A stretch of DNA of 64,000 bases from Bifidobacterium moukalabense DSM 27321. GTDB lineage: Bacteria; Actinomycetota; Actinomycetes; Actinomycetales; Bifidobacteriaceae. This document shows, piece by piece, positions 27,014-35,594 of the stretch; the stretch's first letter is position 1; each line of letters begins with the position of its first letter. The stretch covers positions 248,001 through 312,000 of the forward strand of contig NZ_AZMV01000007.1 in the NCBI RefSeq assembly GCF_000522505.1, given 5' to 3'. Below the pieces are notes generated by a model. That model was not told the DNA's origin, ran no database searches, and saw only the letters and a list, made by a program, of their open reading frames with translations. The position numbers and the translations under genes were made by a program.

Positions 27014-27040
27014 CCGTTCGCCGCATTTCGATGACCGTTC
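27014..27040. promoter_or_regulatory. Candidate LytTR site upstream of GH3 copy 2
   Basis: CCGTTCGC (27014-27021) and CCGTTCAC (27035-27042) are direct repeats exactly 21 bp apart, two helical turns, the geometry of AgrA/LytTR operators. The half-sites also resemble the GTT core of the LytTR consensus. The repeat is short, so this is suggestive only. Confidence 0.4.
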
Positions 27041-27145
27041 ACGAAGCGACGCTTATGCATTGCCGAATCTCCGACCACACTGGAAGCGTGGAGTCTTCAC
27101 CGCCGAGGATTCCTGCGGAGATGTTTGAGATTCAAGGAGCATGAG

Positions 27146-30100
27146 ATGCATAAGCGTACAGGCCTGTGGCGCGGTATCACCGCCGTGGGCGCACTGCTTC
27201 TCGCCGTCGCCATCATGGCGGGAACGATCATGGAGACGTACCGTACGTCCCTTGACGCGTTCGTCGGCACCAGAAGCCAGAGAACCGTGACGGACCAGTC
27301 CGCCGACAGCGGCGATAGCTGGACGTACAAATCCGAATACAAAACCGCTAAGGAGGCATACGAAGGCTTCAGGAAGACGGCCATGGACGAGGCGCAGGAG
27401 ACCTATGCGCTGCTGAAGAACAGCGACAACGCCCTGCCGATCTCCAAAAGCGCGAAAATCACCATGTTCGGTGTGCGCAGCTACGCCCCGGTGTACGGCA
27501 GCTCCGGCGGCTCCGTGACCGACGGCAATTCCACCGTCGAAATCACCAAGGCGTTCGAGGAGGAAGGCTTCCAGATCAATCCTTCCATGCTCAAGGCCTA
27601 TCAGAACTATTTCAAAGACAAGAAGTGGACCACCCCGCAGTTCGGAGGCGGCATCCTTCCCGAATATGAGGACATCACCAAATACAACGATCCATGCGAG
27701 CTGAGCCTTGACGAACTGGCCAGGCTCAACCCCGAATACCGGTCGCAATACGGCGAATACCAGGACGCCGCAATCGTGGTCGTCGGCCGTCCCGGCGGCG
27801 AGAACGGCGACGGCTACTATCCGGGCAAGGATGGCCTGGCCGACGGCGTGAACACCGTGACCGGCAACATCCTCTCCCTGAGTGATGAGGAGATGGCCCT
27901 GGTCAACGAGGCCAAGGCCAATTTCAGCAAGGTGATCGTACTCGTCAATTCCACCAATCCGATGGAAATAGCCAACCTGCAGGACGATCCGGACATCGAC
28001 GCCATTCTGTGGATAGGCTATCCGGGTGCCTACGGCTTCCATGGCGTGGCCGATGTGCTCAACGGCACCGTTTCCCCCTCGGCCCATCTGGGCGACGTGA
28101 TGGCCAGGAACAGCGCCGTCGCACCGGCCATGAGCAATTACGGCAATGTGGCTTGGAAGAACGCCTCCGACTTCTCCGAAGATGCGGCCGTCAACTCCTA
28201 TCTGATCGAGGCCGAAGGCATCTACACCGGTTACCGTTACTACGAAACCCGTTACGCCGACATCGTCATGGGCAATGGCGGGGATACGGCTTCGGCCGGA
28301 ACCTACGCCGCTTCCGACGGCATGGTCGCGACCGCGGATGGCACGTGGGATTACGCCAACGAAGTGGTGTATCCGTTCGGCTACGGCCTGAGCTACACCA
28401 CGTTCGAGCAGAAGCTCGACGGCGTTGAGATCAAGGGCGACAAGAAAACCGCCGTCGTCACGGTCACCGTGAAGAACACCGGTTCCGTGGAAGGCAAGTC
28501 CGTGGTCCAGCTGTACGCTTCCGCGCCATACACCGACTACGACAGGAAGAACGGTGTGGAGAAGTCCGCGATTCAGCTCATGGACTTCGAGAAGACCGAC
28601 TCCCTCAAGCCGGGCGACTCGCAGACCATCACCATGACGGTGGACCTGTCGAATCTAGCCAGCTATGACTCGAACAAGGCCAAGACCTATATCGTCGACC
28701 CCGGCGACTACTACTTCTCCATCGGCGACGACGTGCATGACGCGCTGAACAACGTACTTGCCGCACAGGGGCACTCCGTCTCCGACGGCATGACCGCCGC
28801 CGGAGACGAGGCCAAGACCTACAAGTGGTCTTGGAGCGGCGACGTCGACGCCGACACCTTCGCCACCTCCGGTACCGGAACGAAGATCACCAACCAGCTC
28901 TCCGACGGCCGGTACGCCACCGACTACAACGCCTTTGACGAAGGCACGGTCACGTACCTGACCCGCTCCGACTGGAACGGCACCTTCCCGAAGACCTACT
29001 CCGGCATCAGCGCCAACAGGGAGGTCTCCAAGCTGCTGAACAACGATTTCATCGATCTGAAGTCGGACGGTGACACCTCCGACGTCAAGGTCGGCGACAC
29101 CTCCAGCGATCTGACCCTCAACGACATGAAGGGCGCCTCCTATGATGACGAGCGTTGGGACGAGCTGACCGGCAAGGTCTCCGTCAAGGAGTTCATGCAT
29201 TTTGCGGAGACCGCGTTCCATGCCATCGGCGCAATCGACTCCGTCGGCCTGCAGGAAATGACCACGGACGACGGTCCCGGCGGATCCGACTCCCATTACC
29301 TCAACGAAGGCCAGTATCAGGGCAAGGCTTATGCGGATGCCGACGATTACGCCGACAAGAGCTCCCGGGTGGCTCCCTCGCCCACCAACCTAGCCTACAG
29401 CTGGAACAAGGAGCTCGCCTACCGCAACGGCGAAGTGATCCTTGGCGAGAGCAGCCTTGTATTCAACCTGCCGATCATGATCGCGCCGGCCATGAACCTG
29501 CATCGTCATGCCTACAACTCCCGCGGCGTCGAATACTATTCGGAAGATCCGATCCTTTCCGGGTACATCGGCTCCGCAGTGGTGCAGGGCGCGCAGTCCA
29601 AGGGCGTGCTGGTGAACGTGAAGCATCTTGCGTTCAACGATCAGGAAATCAACCGTTCCGGCGTGGCCACGTTCATGAACGAGCAAAAGGCCCGCGAAAT
29701 GGAGCTGCGCAACTTCCAGCAGGCCTTCGAGGCCAACGGCAAGCCGGCCTCCTTCGAATCCGACGATTCCAAGAAGAACACCTACACCCAGGGCGCGCTC
29801 GGCGTAATGACCTCCTATAACCGTATCGGCGCGGTCGCCTCCAGCGCCAACGCCGCGGTCATGGTCAACATCCTGCGCGACGAGTGGGGCTTCACCGGCT
29901 ATAACGTCACCGACTTCACCTCGGTCTCGCCGCACGCGGCACCGAAGGAATCCGTGCTGGCAGGCACTTCCGCCTTCTGCGGCTTCGGCAACCAGGGCGT
30001 GAAATATTGGGATGCCGACACGCTGGGCAAGGACCGCGACATGCTTCTGGCCATCAAACGGAACATGCATTACTCGCTGTGGGCCATCGCCAACTCCAAC

Positions 30101-30283
30101 GCGATGAACGGCGTGAACTCCGGCACCCATACCGAGAACGTCATGACGTGGTGGCGGGCGGTCTACCTCGGCGTGATCGCAGCATCCGGCGCGGTCGCCT
30201 TGGCTGGCCTGGCCGGCTATACGACGACCCGTGTCCGTTCCGCCCGCAGTGCGGCCAATGGCCCGGCGGCGGCCTCGAAGTGA
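27146..30283 (+). CDS. Membrane-anchored GH3 enzyme with swapped domains, copy 2
   Basis: A 1045-residue enzyme built like copy 1: N-terminal helix (LWRGITAVGALLLAVAIMAG), alpha/beta sandwich (YALLKNSDNALPIS, IDAILWIGYPGAYGFHGVAD), FnIII-like part after VVYPFGYGLSYTTF, then the TIM barrel with predicted nucleophile Asp923 in TGYNVTDFTS, and a C-terminal helix (AVYLGVIAASGAVALAGLAG) with a short basic tail. The start has AAGGAG six bases upstream. It is followed after 11 bases by a four-helix membrane-protein gene, the same arrangement as copy 3. Its substrate is probably an extracellular beta-glucoside. Confidence 0.87.
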   Translation: MHKRTGLWRGITAVGALLLAVAIMAGTIMETYRTSLDAFVGTRSQRTVTDQSADSGDSWTYKSEYKTAKEAYEGFRKTAMDEAQETYALLKNSDNALPISKSAKITMFGVRSYAPVYGSSGGSVTDGNSTVEITKAFEEEGFQINPSMLKAYQNYFKDKKWTTPQFGGGILPEYEDITKYNDPCELSLDELARLNPEYRSQYGEYQDAAIVVVGRPGGENGDGYYPGKDGLADGVNTVTGNILSLSDEEMALVNEAKANFSKVIVLVNSTNPMEIANLQDDPDIDAILWIGYPGAYGFHGVADVLNGTVSPSAHLGDVMARNSAVAPAMSNYGNVAWKNASDFSEDAAVNSYLIEAEGIYTGYRYYETRYADIVMGNGGDTASAGTYAASDGMVATADGTWDYANEVVYPFGYGLSYTTFEQKLDGVEIKGDKKTAVVTVTVKNTGSVEGKSVVQLYASAPYTDYDRKNGVEKSAIQLMDFEKTDSLKPGDSQTITMTVDLSNLASYDSNKAKTYIVDPGDYYFSIGDDVHDALNNVLAAQGHSVSDGMTAAGDEAKTYKWSWSGDVDADTFATSGTGTKITNQLSDGRYATDYNAFDEGTVTYLTRSDWNGTFPKTYSGISANREVSKLLNNDFIDLKSDGDTSDVKVGDTSSDLTLNDMKGASYDDERWDELTGKVSVKEFMHFAETAFHAIGAIDSVGLQEMTTDDGPGGSDSHYLNEGQYQGKAYADADDYADKSSRVAPSPTNLAYSWNKELAYRNGEVILGESSLVFNLPIMIAPAMNLHRHAYNSRGVEYYSEDPILSGYIGSAVVQGAQSKGVLVNVKHLAFNDQEINRSGVATFMNEQKAREMELRNFQQAFEANGKPASFESDDSKKNTYTQGALGVMTSYNRIGAVASSANAAVMVNILRDEWGFTGYNVTDFTSVSPHAAPKESVLAGTSAFCGFGNQGVKYWDADTLGKDRDMLLAIKRNMHYSLWAIANSNAMNGVNSGTHTENVMTWWRAVYLGVIAASGAVALAGLAGYTTTRVRSARSAANGPAAASK

Positions 30284-30294
30284 AAGGAAGGATC

Positions 30295-30753
30295 ATGGCA
30301 ACGACAATCAAAACCCATGTTTCCGAGCTTGCGGCCGTAGCCGCAACGCTCATCGGACTGGTGGTCTACCTCGTCAATTCGACGACCGGCTACATGGCCG
30401 GGCAGGGAATGAGCGTGCCGGTCATCGTGTCGAGCGTGGCGGCGATCGTGACGCTTGCCGCCCGTACGTTCGTCGGCGATCGTCTGCCGGCGGTGCTGGA
30501 CGATGCGCTGCTGGTCGGATCCGAAGTGCTGTTGCTGGTGGGCTTCACGCAGTTCGTGCTTGAACGCGTGCGCCTCGCCGCCGACATCTACTTCATCCCG
30601 GTCAACTATCCGGCCTCGGAGCAGATCTCGCTCAACGTCGCGCTGATCGGCGTGGTGTGCTACTTCGCGGCCATCATACTGCTCGTCGTCAAGGCGTTCA
30701 CCGCCAAGGACGCGCAACATACGGCAATCATGCCGGAACCGGCGGTCGGATAA
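30295..30753 (+). CDS. Small four-helix membrane protein paired with GH3, copy 1
   Basis: A 152-residue hydrophobic protein with four predicted membrane helices (around LAAVAATLIGLVVYLV, PVIVSSVAAIVTLAA, ALLVGSEVLLLVGFTQFVL and LNVALIGVVCYFAAIILLVV). It has no enzyme motif and I do not recognise the family. AAAGGAAGG precedes the start, and it lies 11 bases after the GH3 gene. A protein of matching size and helix layout follows GH3 copy 3, so the two probably work together, for example as an anchor, chaperone or signalling partner; that is inference. Confidence 0.75.
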   Translation: MATTIKTHVSELAAVAATLIGLVVYLVNSTTGYMAGQGMSVPVIVSSVAAIVTLAARTFVGDRLPAVLDDALLVGSEVLLLVGFTQFVLERVRLAADIYFIPVNYPASEQISLNVALIGVVCYFAAIILLVVKAFTAKDAQHTAIMPEPAVG

Positions 30754-30788
30754 CGGCCGCATGCCGTTCACATGAACGGCACCGCCAT

Positions 30789-30830
30789 CCGGCGGCGAGG
30801 CGTCGATTGCGATGTGCGCCTCGCCGCCGG
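30789..30830 (+). terminator. Perfect-stem hairpin after GH3/membrane-protein pair
   Basis: The arms CCGGCGGCGAGGCG (30789-30802) and CGCCTCGCCGCCGG (30817-30830) are perfectly complementary. A smaller perfect hairpin, GCCGTTCA/TGAACGGC (30763-30780), lies just before it. Confidence 0.7.
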
Positions 30831-30874
30831 CGGCCATATCATACGATGTAATTTCAGGGGAGTTTCAGGGATCA

Positions 30875-33340
30875 ATGCAAGCAACGGATTTCAACACAGG
30901 CTGGGCTTATCGCCATCTTGACACGGATGAGGAATGGACCGCCGTCACGATTCCACACGATGCGATGCTGGGCGAACCCCGCCACGCACTCGCGGCGAGT
31001 GGATTGAATTCAGGCTGGTTCGAAGGCCGCGACTACGAATACGTCAAGCGTTTCACGCCGGACCGGCGGATGGCGGGCAGACGGATGCTGCTTGAATTCG
31101 AAGGCGTCTACCACAACGCCGAAGTGTGGGTGAACGGTGAACGGGCGGCGTTCCGCCCGTACGGATACACCAATTTCCACGTTGATCTGACCGACCGTGT
31201 GACGCTCGGCGAAGAGAACGAGATTCGTGTGATCGCGCGCAATGCCGACCAGCCGAACTCCCGCTGGTATTCCGGTGCCGGCATCTACCGTCCCGTCACG
31301 CTATGGACGGCCCCTGCCGAGCATATCGCCGTCGACGGCCTCTACGTGCGTACCGTCGCGGCGGATCCGGCGAGCGACACCGCACGCATCTGCGTCGAAA
31401 TCGAAACGACTGCGACGGGCAGCGTGAACATCGAAATCGCCGACATGACAGGCGGGATCGCAGCCAGCGCCACGCAACCATGCGAGGCCGGCGTAAACAG
31501 GTATGAGATCGGCATCGCCGACGCGAAACCGTGGTCCGTGGACCATCCGGAACTGTATGTGTGCACAGCGCGTTACACCGCGCAACACGGGGATTCCGAC
31601 GAGGCGACGACCACGTTCGGCATCCGCACGCTCGAATGGGGAAGCGAGGGACTGCTCATCAACGGCGAGCGCGTGATCATCCAGGGTGCGTGCATCCACC
31701 ATGACAACGGCGTGCTCGGCGCATGCGCATACGCCGATGCCGAGGAGCGTAAGATCCGCCTGATGAAGGCCAACGGCTACAATGCCATCCGTTCCGCGCA
31801 CAATCCGTGTTCGAAGGCGCTGCTGGAGGCGTGCGACCGGCTTGGCGTGCTGGTGATGGATGAGTACATCGACCATTGGTACATCCACAAGACGCAGCAT
31901 GATTACGTCGACCATTTCGGCGAATGGTGGCGTCGGGACCTCGCCGACATGGTGATGAAGGACCGCAACCATCCGAGCGTGGTCCTGTATTCCACCGGCA
32001 ATGAGGTGTCGGAAACGGCACAGAAGCGCGGCATTGCGCTCACCCGTGCGATGACGGAGCATCTGCATGCGCTGGATGGCTCCCGCCCCGTCACCTGCGG
32101 CGTGAACATCTTCTTCAATTTTCTCTCGTCGATCGGTTTCGGCCAGTATTCCGACAAGAAGGCCGCGAAGGAGGCCGAAGCCGCCGAAAGACGCCGCGCC
32201 GCCGGGCAGTCCGCCGACAGGCATAAGGCCGTCGGCAGCGAGTTCTTCAACAACATGGCCGGCGTACTGGGCGCCGATTTCATGAAAACGGGGGCCGCGC
32301 TGCCATTCTGCGATTGGGTGACGCGCGACGCGTTCGCCGCGATGGACGTGGCCGGCTACAACTATGGCATCAAACGATATGTCCACGATCTGAAGAAGTA
32401 TCCGAAGCGGCTGATTCTCGGATCCGAAACCTTCTGCAACGATGCGTATCGCTTCCGCGAACTCGCCAAACGGGAGCCGCGGCTGATCGGCGACTTCGTA
32501 TGGGCCGGCATGGACTACATCGGTGAAACCGGCGTGGGCGCCTGGGAGTATGAGGACTACGCGACCCTGAACATCGAATACGGCTGGCTGACTGCCGGTT
32601 CGGGACGGGTGGACCTGACCGGCCGCGCATGGGGAGAGGCATGCTACACGCGCGTGGCGTTGGAGGAGTCCCCCGGCCCGTTCCTGGCCGTCTGCCCGGT
32701 GAACCATACGGGAGACAAGCATTCGCCAAGCGCATGGAAGATGAGCAACGCCATCGACTCATGGAGCTGGAACGGCTGCGAAGGACGCAAAGCGAACGTT
32801 GAGGTCTATGCGCGCGCCGCCTCCGTGGCGCTGGTGCTCAACGGCCGCGAGGTCGGCCGCAGGGCAATGCACGACGATTGCATCGCCCGCTTTTCGTGCA
32901 TATACGAGCCGGGAACGCTGGAAGCCGTGGCATACGACGAGACCGGCCGCGAAATCGGCCGCAACCGGTTGGTCAGTGCTTGCGATGAGACGCGACTGAC
33001 CGCATCCGTGGAATACCTGGGCCGCGAACTCGCGTATGTGCGCGTGCGGTACACCGATGGCGGCGGCGTGACCAAACCGCTCGAACGCGGCACGTTGCGT
33101 GCGGCGCTGACCGATCCCGACGGCAAGGGCGGTGAGACCGCCGACGGGGCGAAGCTGATCGGCTTCGGCTGCGCCGCGCCCTGCAACAAGGGAAGCTTCG
33201 TCACCGGCGAAACCGACACCTACTATGGCGAGGCGCTCGCCGTGGTGAGGATGCCGCGATCGCGTGAAGGCGTCGCCGTGCTGCAGGTCAGCGACGGCAG
33301 GTTGTCGACGCAGGTGGGCATCGTCCGCGACCGTCACTGA
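30875..33340 (+). CDS. GH2 glycosidase, cytoplasmic
   Basis: An 821-residue GH2 enzyme with an N-terminal sugar-binding jelly roll (FEGVYHNAEVWVNG), an immunoglobulin-like domain, and the TIM barrel. The predicted acid/base is Glu377 in YSTGNEVSE and the nucleophile Glu518 in LILGSETFCN; IRSAHNPCSKALLEACDRLG is the usual GH2 signature. C-terminal beta domains resemble DUF4982. No signal peptide is present. GH2 includes beta-galactosidases, beta-glucuronidases and others, and the sequence alone does not decide. Start 30875 has AGGG upstream. It ends overlapping the convergent kinase gene by seven bases. Confidence 0.87.
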   Translation: MQATDFNTGWAYRHLDTDEEWTAVTIPHDAMLGEPRHALAASGLNSGWFEGRDYEYVKRFTPDRRMAGRRMLLEFEGVYHNAEVWVNGERAAFRPYGYTNFHVDLTDRVTLGEENEIRVIARNADQPNSRWYSGAGIYRPVTLWTAPAEHIAVDGLYVRTVAADPASDTARICVEIETTATGSVNIEIADMTGGIAASATQPCEAGVNRYEIGIADAKPWSVDHPELYVCTARYTAQHGDSDEATTTFGIRTLEWGSEGLLINGERVIIQGACIHHDNGVLGACAYADAEERKIRLMKANGYNAIRSAHNPCSKALLEACDRLGVLVMDEYIDHWYIHKTQHDYVDHFGEWWRRDLADMVMKDRNHPSVVLYSTGNEVSETAQKRGIALTRAMTEHLHALDGSRPVTCGVNIFFNFLSSIGFGQYSDKKAAKEAEAAERRRAAGQSADRHKAVGSEFFNNMAGVLGADFMKTGAALPFCDWVTRDAFAAMDVAGYNYGIKRYVHDLKKYPKRLILGSETFCNDAYRFRELAKREPRLIGDFVWAGMDYIGETGVGAWEYEDYATLNIEYGWLTAGSGRVDLTGRAWGEACYTRVALEESPGPFLAVCPVNHTGDKHSPSAWKMSNAIDSWSWNGCEGRKANVEVYARAASVALVLNGREVGRRAMHDDCIARFSCIYEPGTLEAVAYDETGREIGRNRLVSACDETRLTASVEYLGRELAYVRVRYTDGGGVTKPLERGTLRAALTDPDGKGGETADGAKLIGFGCAAPCNKGSFVTGETDTYYGEALAVVRMPRSREGVAVLQVSDGRLSTQVGIVRDRH

Positions 33341-34632
33341 CGTGGCAGCGGGATTACGACGTTCAGCATGAAATCCTGACCGTCCGTGTGCACGTTCACG
33401 GTGCCGCCGTACTGTTCGGCGATCATGCGGATGGACCGCATGCCGAAGCCGTGGTATCGCCGGTCGGCCTTCGTGGTCTGCGGCAGCCCGTCATGGAAGC
33501 GCAGCTCGCCCATGAACGGGTTGCTCACGTGCACGACCAGCATGCCGTGACCGGTTCTCACCTTCATGCGGATGAACCGCTGGGAAGGCTCGTCGATGTT
33601 CAGGACCGCCTCGATGGCATTGTCGATGGCGTTGCCGAAAAGCGCGTAGATGTCGGTGGGCTTCATGAAGGACAGCTGCGATCCGTCGATCATCCGATCG
33701 AACCGGATGCCTTTCTGCTCGCAGAGCGGCGATTTGTTGGCGAGCAGTATGTCAAGCGTCTCGTTGCCGGTTCTCACGGAGGAGTCGTAGATGTCCACGA
33801 GCCGTTTGAGATCGTCGATCTCCTCCTGCGGGATCCGCCCTCCCAGCATGGTCAGCTGCTTTTTGAGATCGTGCGTCTTCACATTGATCAGGTTGATGGT
33901 CTCCTTGTCGCTGGACAGCTGCGACTTCTGCTGGTGGAGCAGTTGCTGCAGGATCTCGCCGTTGCGCTCCGCCGTTTCCCGGTCGACGATTTCGCGCAAC
34001 ATGAGCAGCAGGAATACGCATACGACGATGCGCATCATCATGAACAGGGCGTATGCGGCGTCGGGAAAGGTCACGTCCGCCATATACCAGTCGAACAGGC
34101 ATGAGAAGACGTTGACGCAGAGCAGGATTCCCACGGTGAGGAACAGGAAACGCGATCCCGCCACGTAGGGCGTGCGTTCCTTCAGAGGCCTTGCGAACAG
34201 CAGGTAGGCCAGCAGTCCGACCGGCACCAACGCCGCGGGATATGCGATATCGAGCACGTCGGGATGGAACGACCCGTCCCATTTGGCGAACTGCATGGCG
34301 ATCATGCGTGCCGTGCAATACACGGTGTGCTGCAATGCGATGCCCGCCACCGCGTAGAACAGTGACTGCCCCCAATCGAGGTTCAGGCAAAGGTGAAGCC
34401 CCCATAGGCAGAGCAGGTAGAACGCCAGACAGCGCAGGATGAGCGACCAGACGATGTACGGAACAAGCATTTGCCAGGCCAGGGAGAACGCGATGATGAC
34501 GCCCATGAAGCAGGCAAGGCGTACGGCGAAACCATCCCGTCGTTTGACCCACCACGTGAACATCGCCATGGCCGCGGTCAATTCGAGGGAGAAGCCCGCG
34601 GCGTTGAAGAACCAGACGATGTCAGAATACAC
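33334..34632 (-). CDS. GHKL sensor histidine kinase (AgrC-like), copy 2
   Basis: A 432-residue kinase with the same length and layout as copy 1: about six N-terminal membrane helices, then His254 in INVKTHDLKKQ, N-box FGNAIDNAIEAV and G-box HGFGMRSIRMIAEQY. The kinase half is close to copy 1 over long stretches (SSVRTGNETLDILLANKS, CEQKGIRFDRMIDGS), while the membrane sensor half differs more, as expected if the two sense different signals. It overlaps the upstream regulator gene by 11 bases and converges with the GH2 gene. Confidence 0.9.
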   Translation of the reverse strand: MYSDIVWFFNAAGFSLELTAAMAMFTWWVKRRDGFAVRLACFMGVIIAFSLAWQMLVPYIVWSLILRCLAFYLLCLWGLHLCLNLDWGQSLFYAVAGIALQHTVYCTARMIAMQFAKWDGSFHPDVLDIAYPAALVPVGLLAYLLFARPLKERTPYVAGSRFLFLTVGILLCVNVFSCLFDWYMADVTFPDAAYALFMMMRIVVCVFLLLMLREIVDRETAERNGEILQQLLHQQKSQLSSDKETINLINVKTHDLKKQLTMLGGRIPQEEIDDLKRLVDIYDSSVRTGNETLDILLANKSPLCEQKGIRFDRMIDGSQLSFMKPTDIYALFGNAIDNAIEAVLNIDEPSQRFIRMKVRTGHGMLVVHVSNPFMGELRFHDGLPQTTKADRRYHGFGMRSIRMIAEQYGGTVNVHTDGQDFMLNVVIPLPRQ

Positions 34633-35353
34633 AATCGTCTCCCAGACTGTATGCCAGACCCTGCATGAAGGATTTGCGGAACGCCCTGCCTATGGGCAGT
34701 TCCGTGCCGTCCGACAGGATGGCCGATTGCCCGCGGATTCCCGACAGATGCCGGGGATTGACGAGATACGGTTTGCCGCAGCGAAGAAAGCCGTGCCGGC
34801 CCAGCGCGCTTTCCACGTCCTGCAGGCTTCCCGTGCCGCGGACGCTGCCGCGCTCGGTATGGAATTCAAGATTGTGGCCGCGTACCTCGATATAGCTGAT
34901 CTCCCGCAACAGCAGACGTTGGGAATTGCCCCGCTGCTGGATGATGATGGATTCCGCCTCCGCCGAGCACAGTTTGACCGCGCGCGCGACCTTGCGCTCG
35001 AAATCGGCATAGAGGAATGGCTTGATGATGTAGTCGAGCGCGTCCACCTCATACCCTTTCGAGGCGAACTGCGCCATGTTCGTCACGAAAATCAGGACGA
35101 CCTGTTCGTCAAGGGCGCGAAGTCTGCGTGCGGCGGCCATGCCGTCCATGTTCGGCATCTCGATGTCCATGAACACGATGTCCCACTGTGGCTTGTATCC
35201 CTCAAGAAAAGCCGTCGGTTCGGCGAACGACGTCACGTCGAAGCGCGCTTCCGGATGGTCTGCGGTGAAGCGGGCCAAACAGGACCGCAGCCTATCCGCG
35301 GCTGGTTGTTCGTCTTCGAGTATTGCGACTGTGAACAATTCCTGCTCCCTCAT
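34622..35353 (-). CDS. LytTR-family response regulator, copy 2
   Basis: An AgrA-like regulator of 243 residues from ATG 35353, or 238 from TTG 35338. The TTG start aligns exactly with copy 1 (FTVAxxEDE) and has AGGGAG six bases upstream, so it may be the real one. The receiver Asp lies in WDIVFMDIEMPNMDGM, Lys in YIIKPFLY, and the LytTR domain in RLLLREISYIEVRGHNLEFHT. It is transcribed away from the GH78 operon, with a 21-bp-spaced direct repeat between them. Its likely target is that divergent promoter. Confidence 0.9.
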   Translation of the reverse strand: MREQELFTVAILEDEQPAADRLRSCLARFTADHPEARFDVTSFAEPTAFLEGYKPQWDIVFMDIEMPNMDGMAAARRLRALDEQVVLIFVTNMAQFASKGYEVDALDYIIKPFLYADFERKVARAVKLCSAEAESIIIQQRGNSQRLLLREISYIEVRGHNLEFHTERGSVRGTGSLQDVESALGRHGFLRCGKPYLVNPRHLSGIRGQSAILSDGTELPIGRAFRKSFMQGLAYSLGDDCVF

Positions 35354-35428
35354 GATTCGGCTTCTTCGCGTACAACAACCATACACAGTTCGCCCGGCGG
35401 GGAGCGAAGGGAAACTCGGTGTCGGAAT

Positions 35429-35460
35429 GCATTTCGTGAGCCCTGAAACGCATTTTATGA
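35429..35460. promoter_or_regulatory. Candidate LytTR site between regulator and GH78 operon
   Basis: GCATTTCGTGA (35429-35439) and GCATTTTATGA (35450-35460) are direct repeats 21 bp apart, matching at 9 of 11 bases; with three more flanking bases the match is 11 of 14. The reverse complement TCACGAA also occurs at 27039-27045, beside the candidate site of GH3 copy 2. Confidence 0.5.
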
Positions 35461-35594
35461 AAGCGGGTTTGTTCGGGTTCCGTCCGCAGGGCAGACTCGA
35501 TACCAGAAGGTTCTCAACAACGAGAACGAGAGAGACACGCGGACTTGGAGACAACGGGGCTCCGAACGGACGCGTCCTGAAAGGAAGGGCTTTC

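Noticed and set aside
27030-27144. A 37-codon frame between kinase copy 1 and GH3 copy 2 as a possible AgrD-like signal peptide
   Set aside because: It has no ribosome-binding site, no hydrophobic or cyclising motif, and no AgrB partner.
34439-35446. A 335-codon plus-strand frame over the response regulator copy 2
   Set aside because: It is a shadow of the regulator, whose receiver and LytTR motifs are clear on the minus strand.
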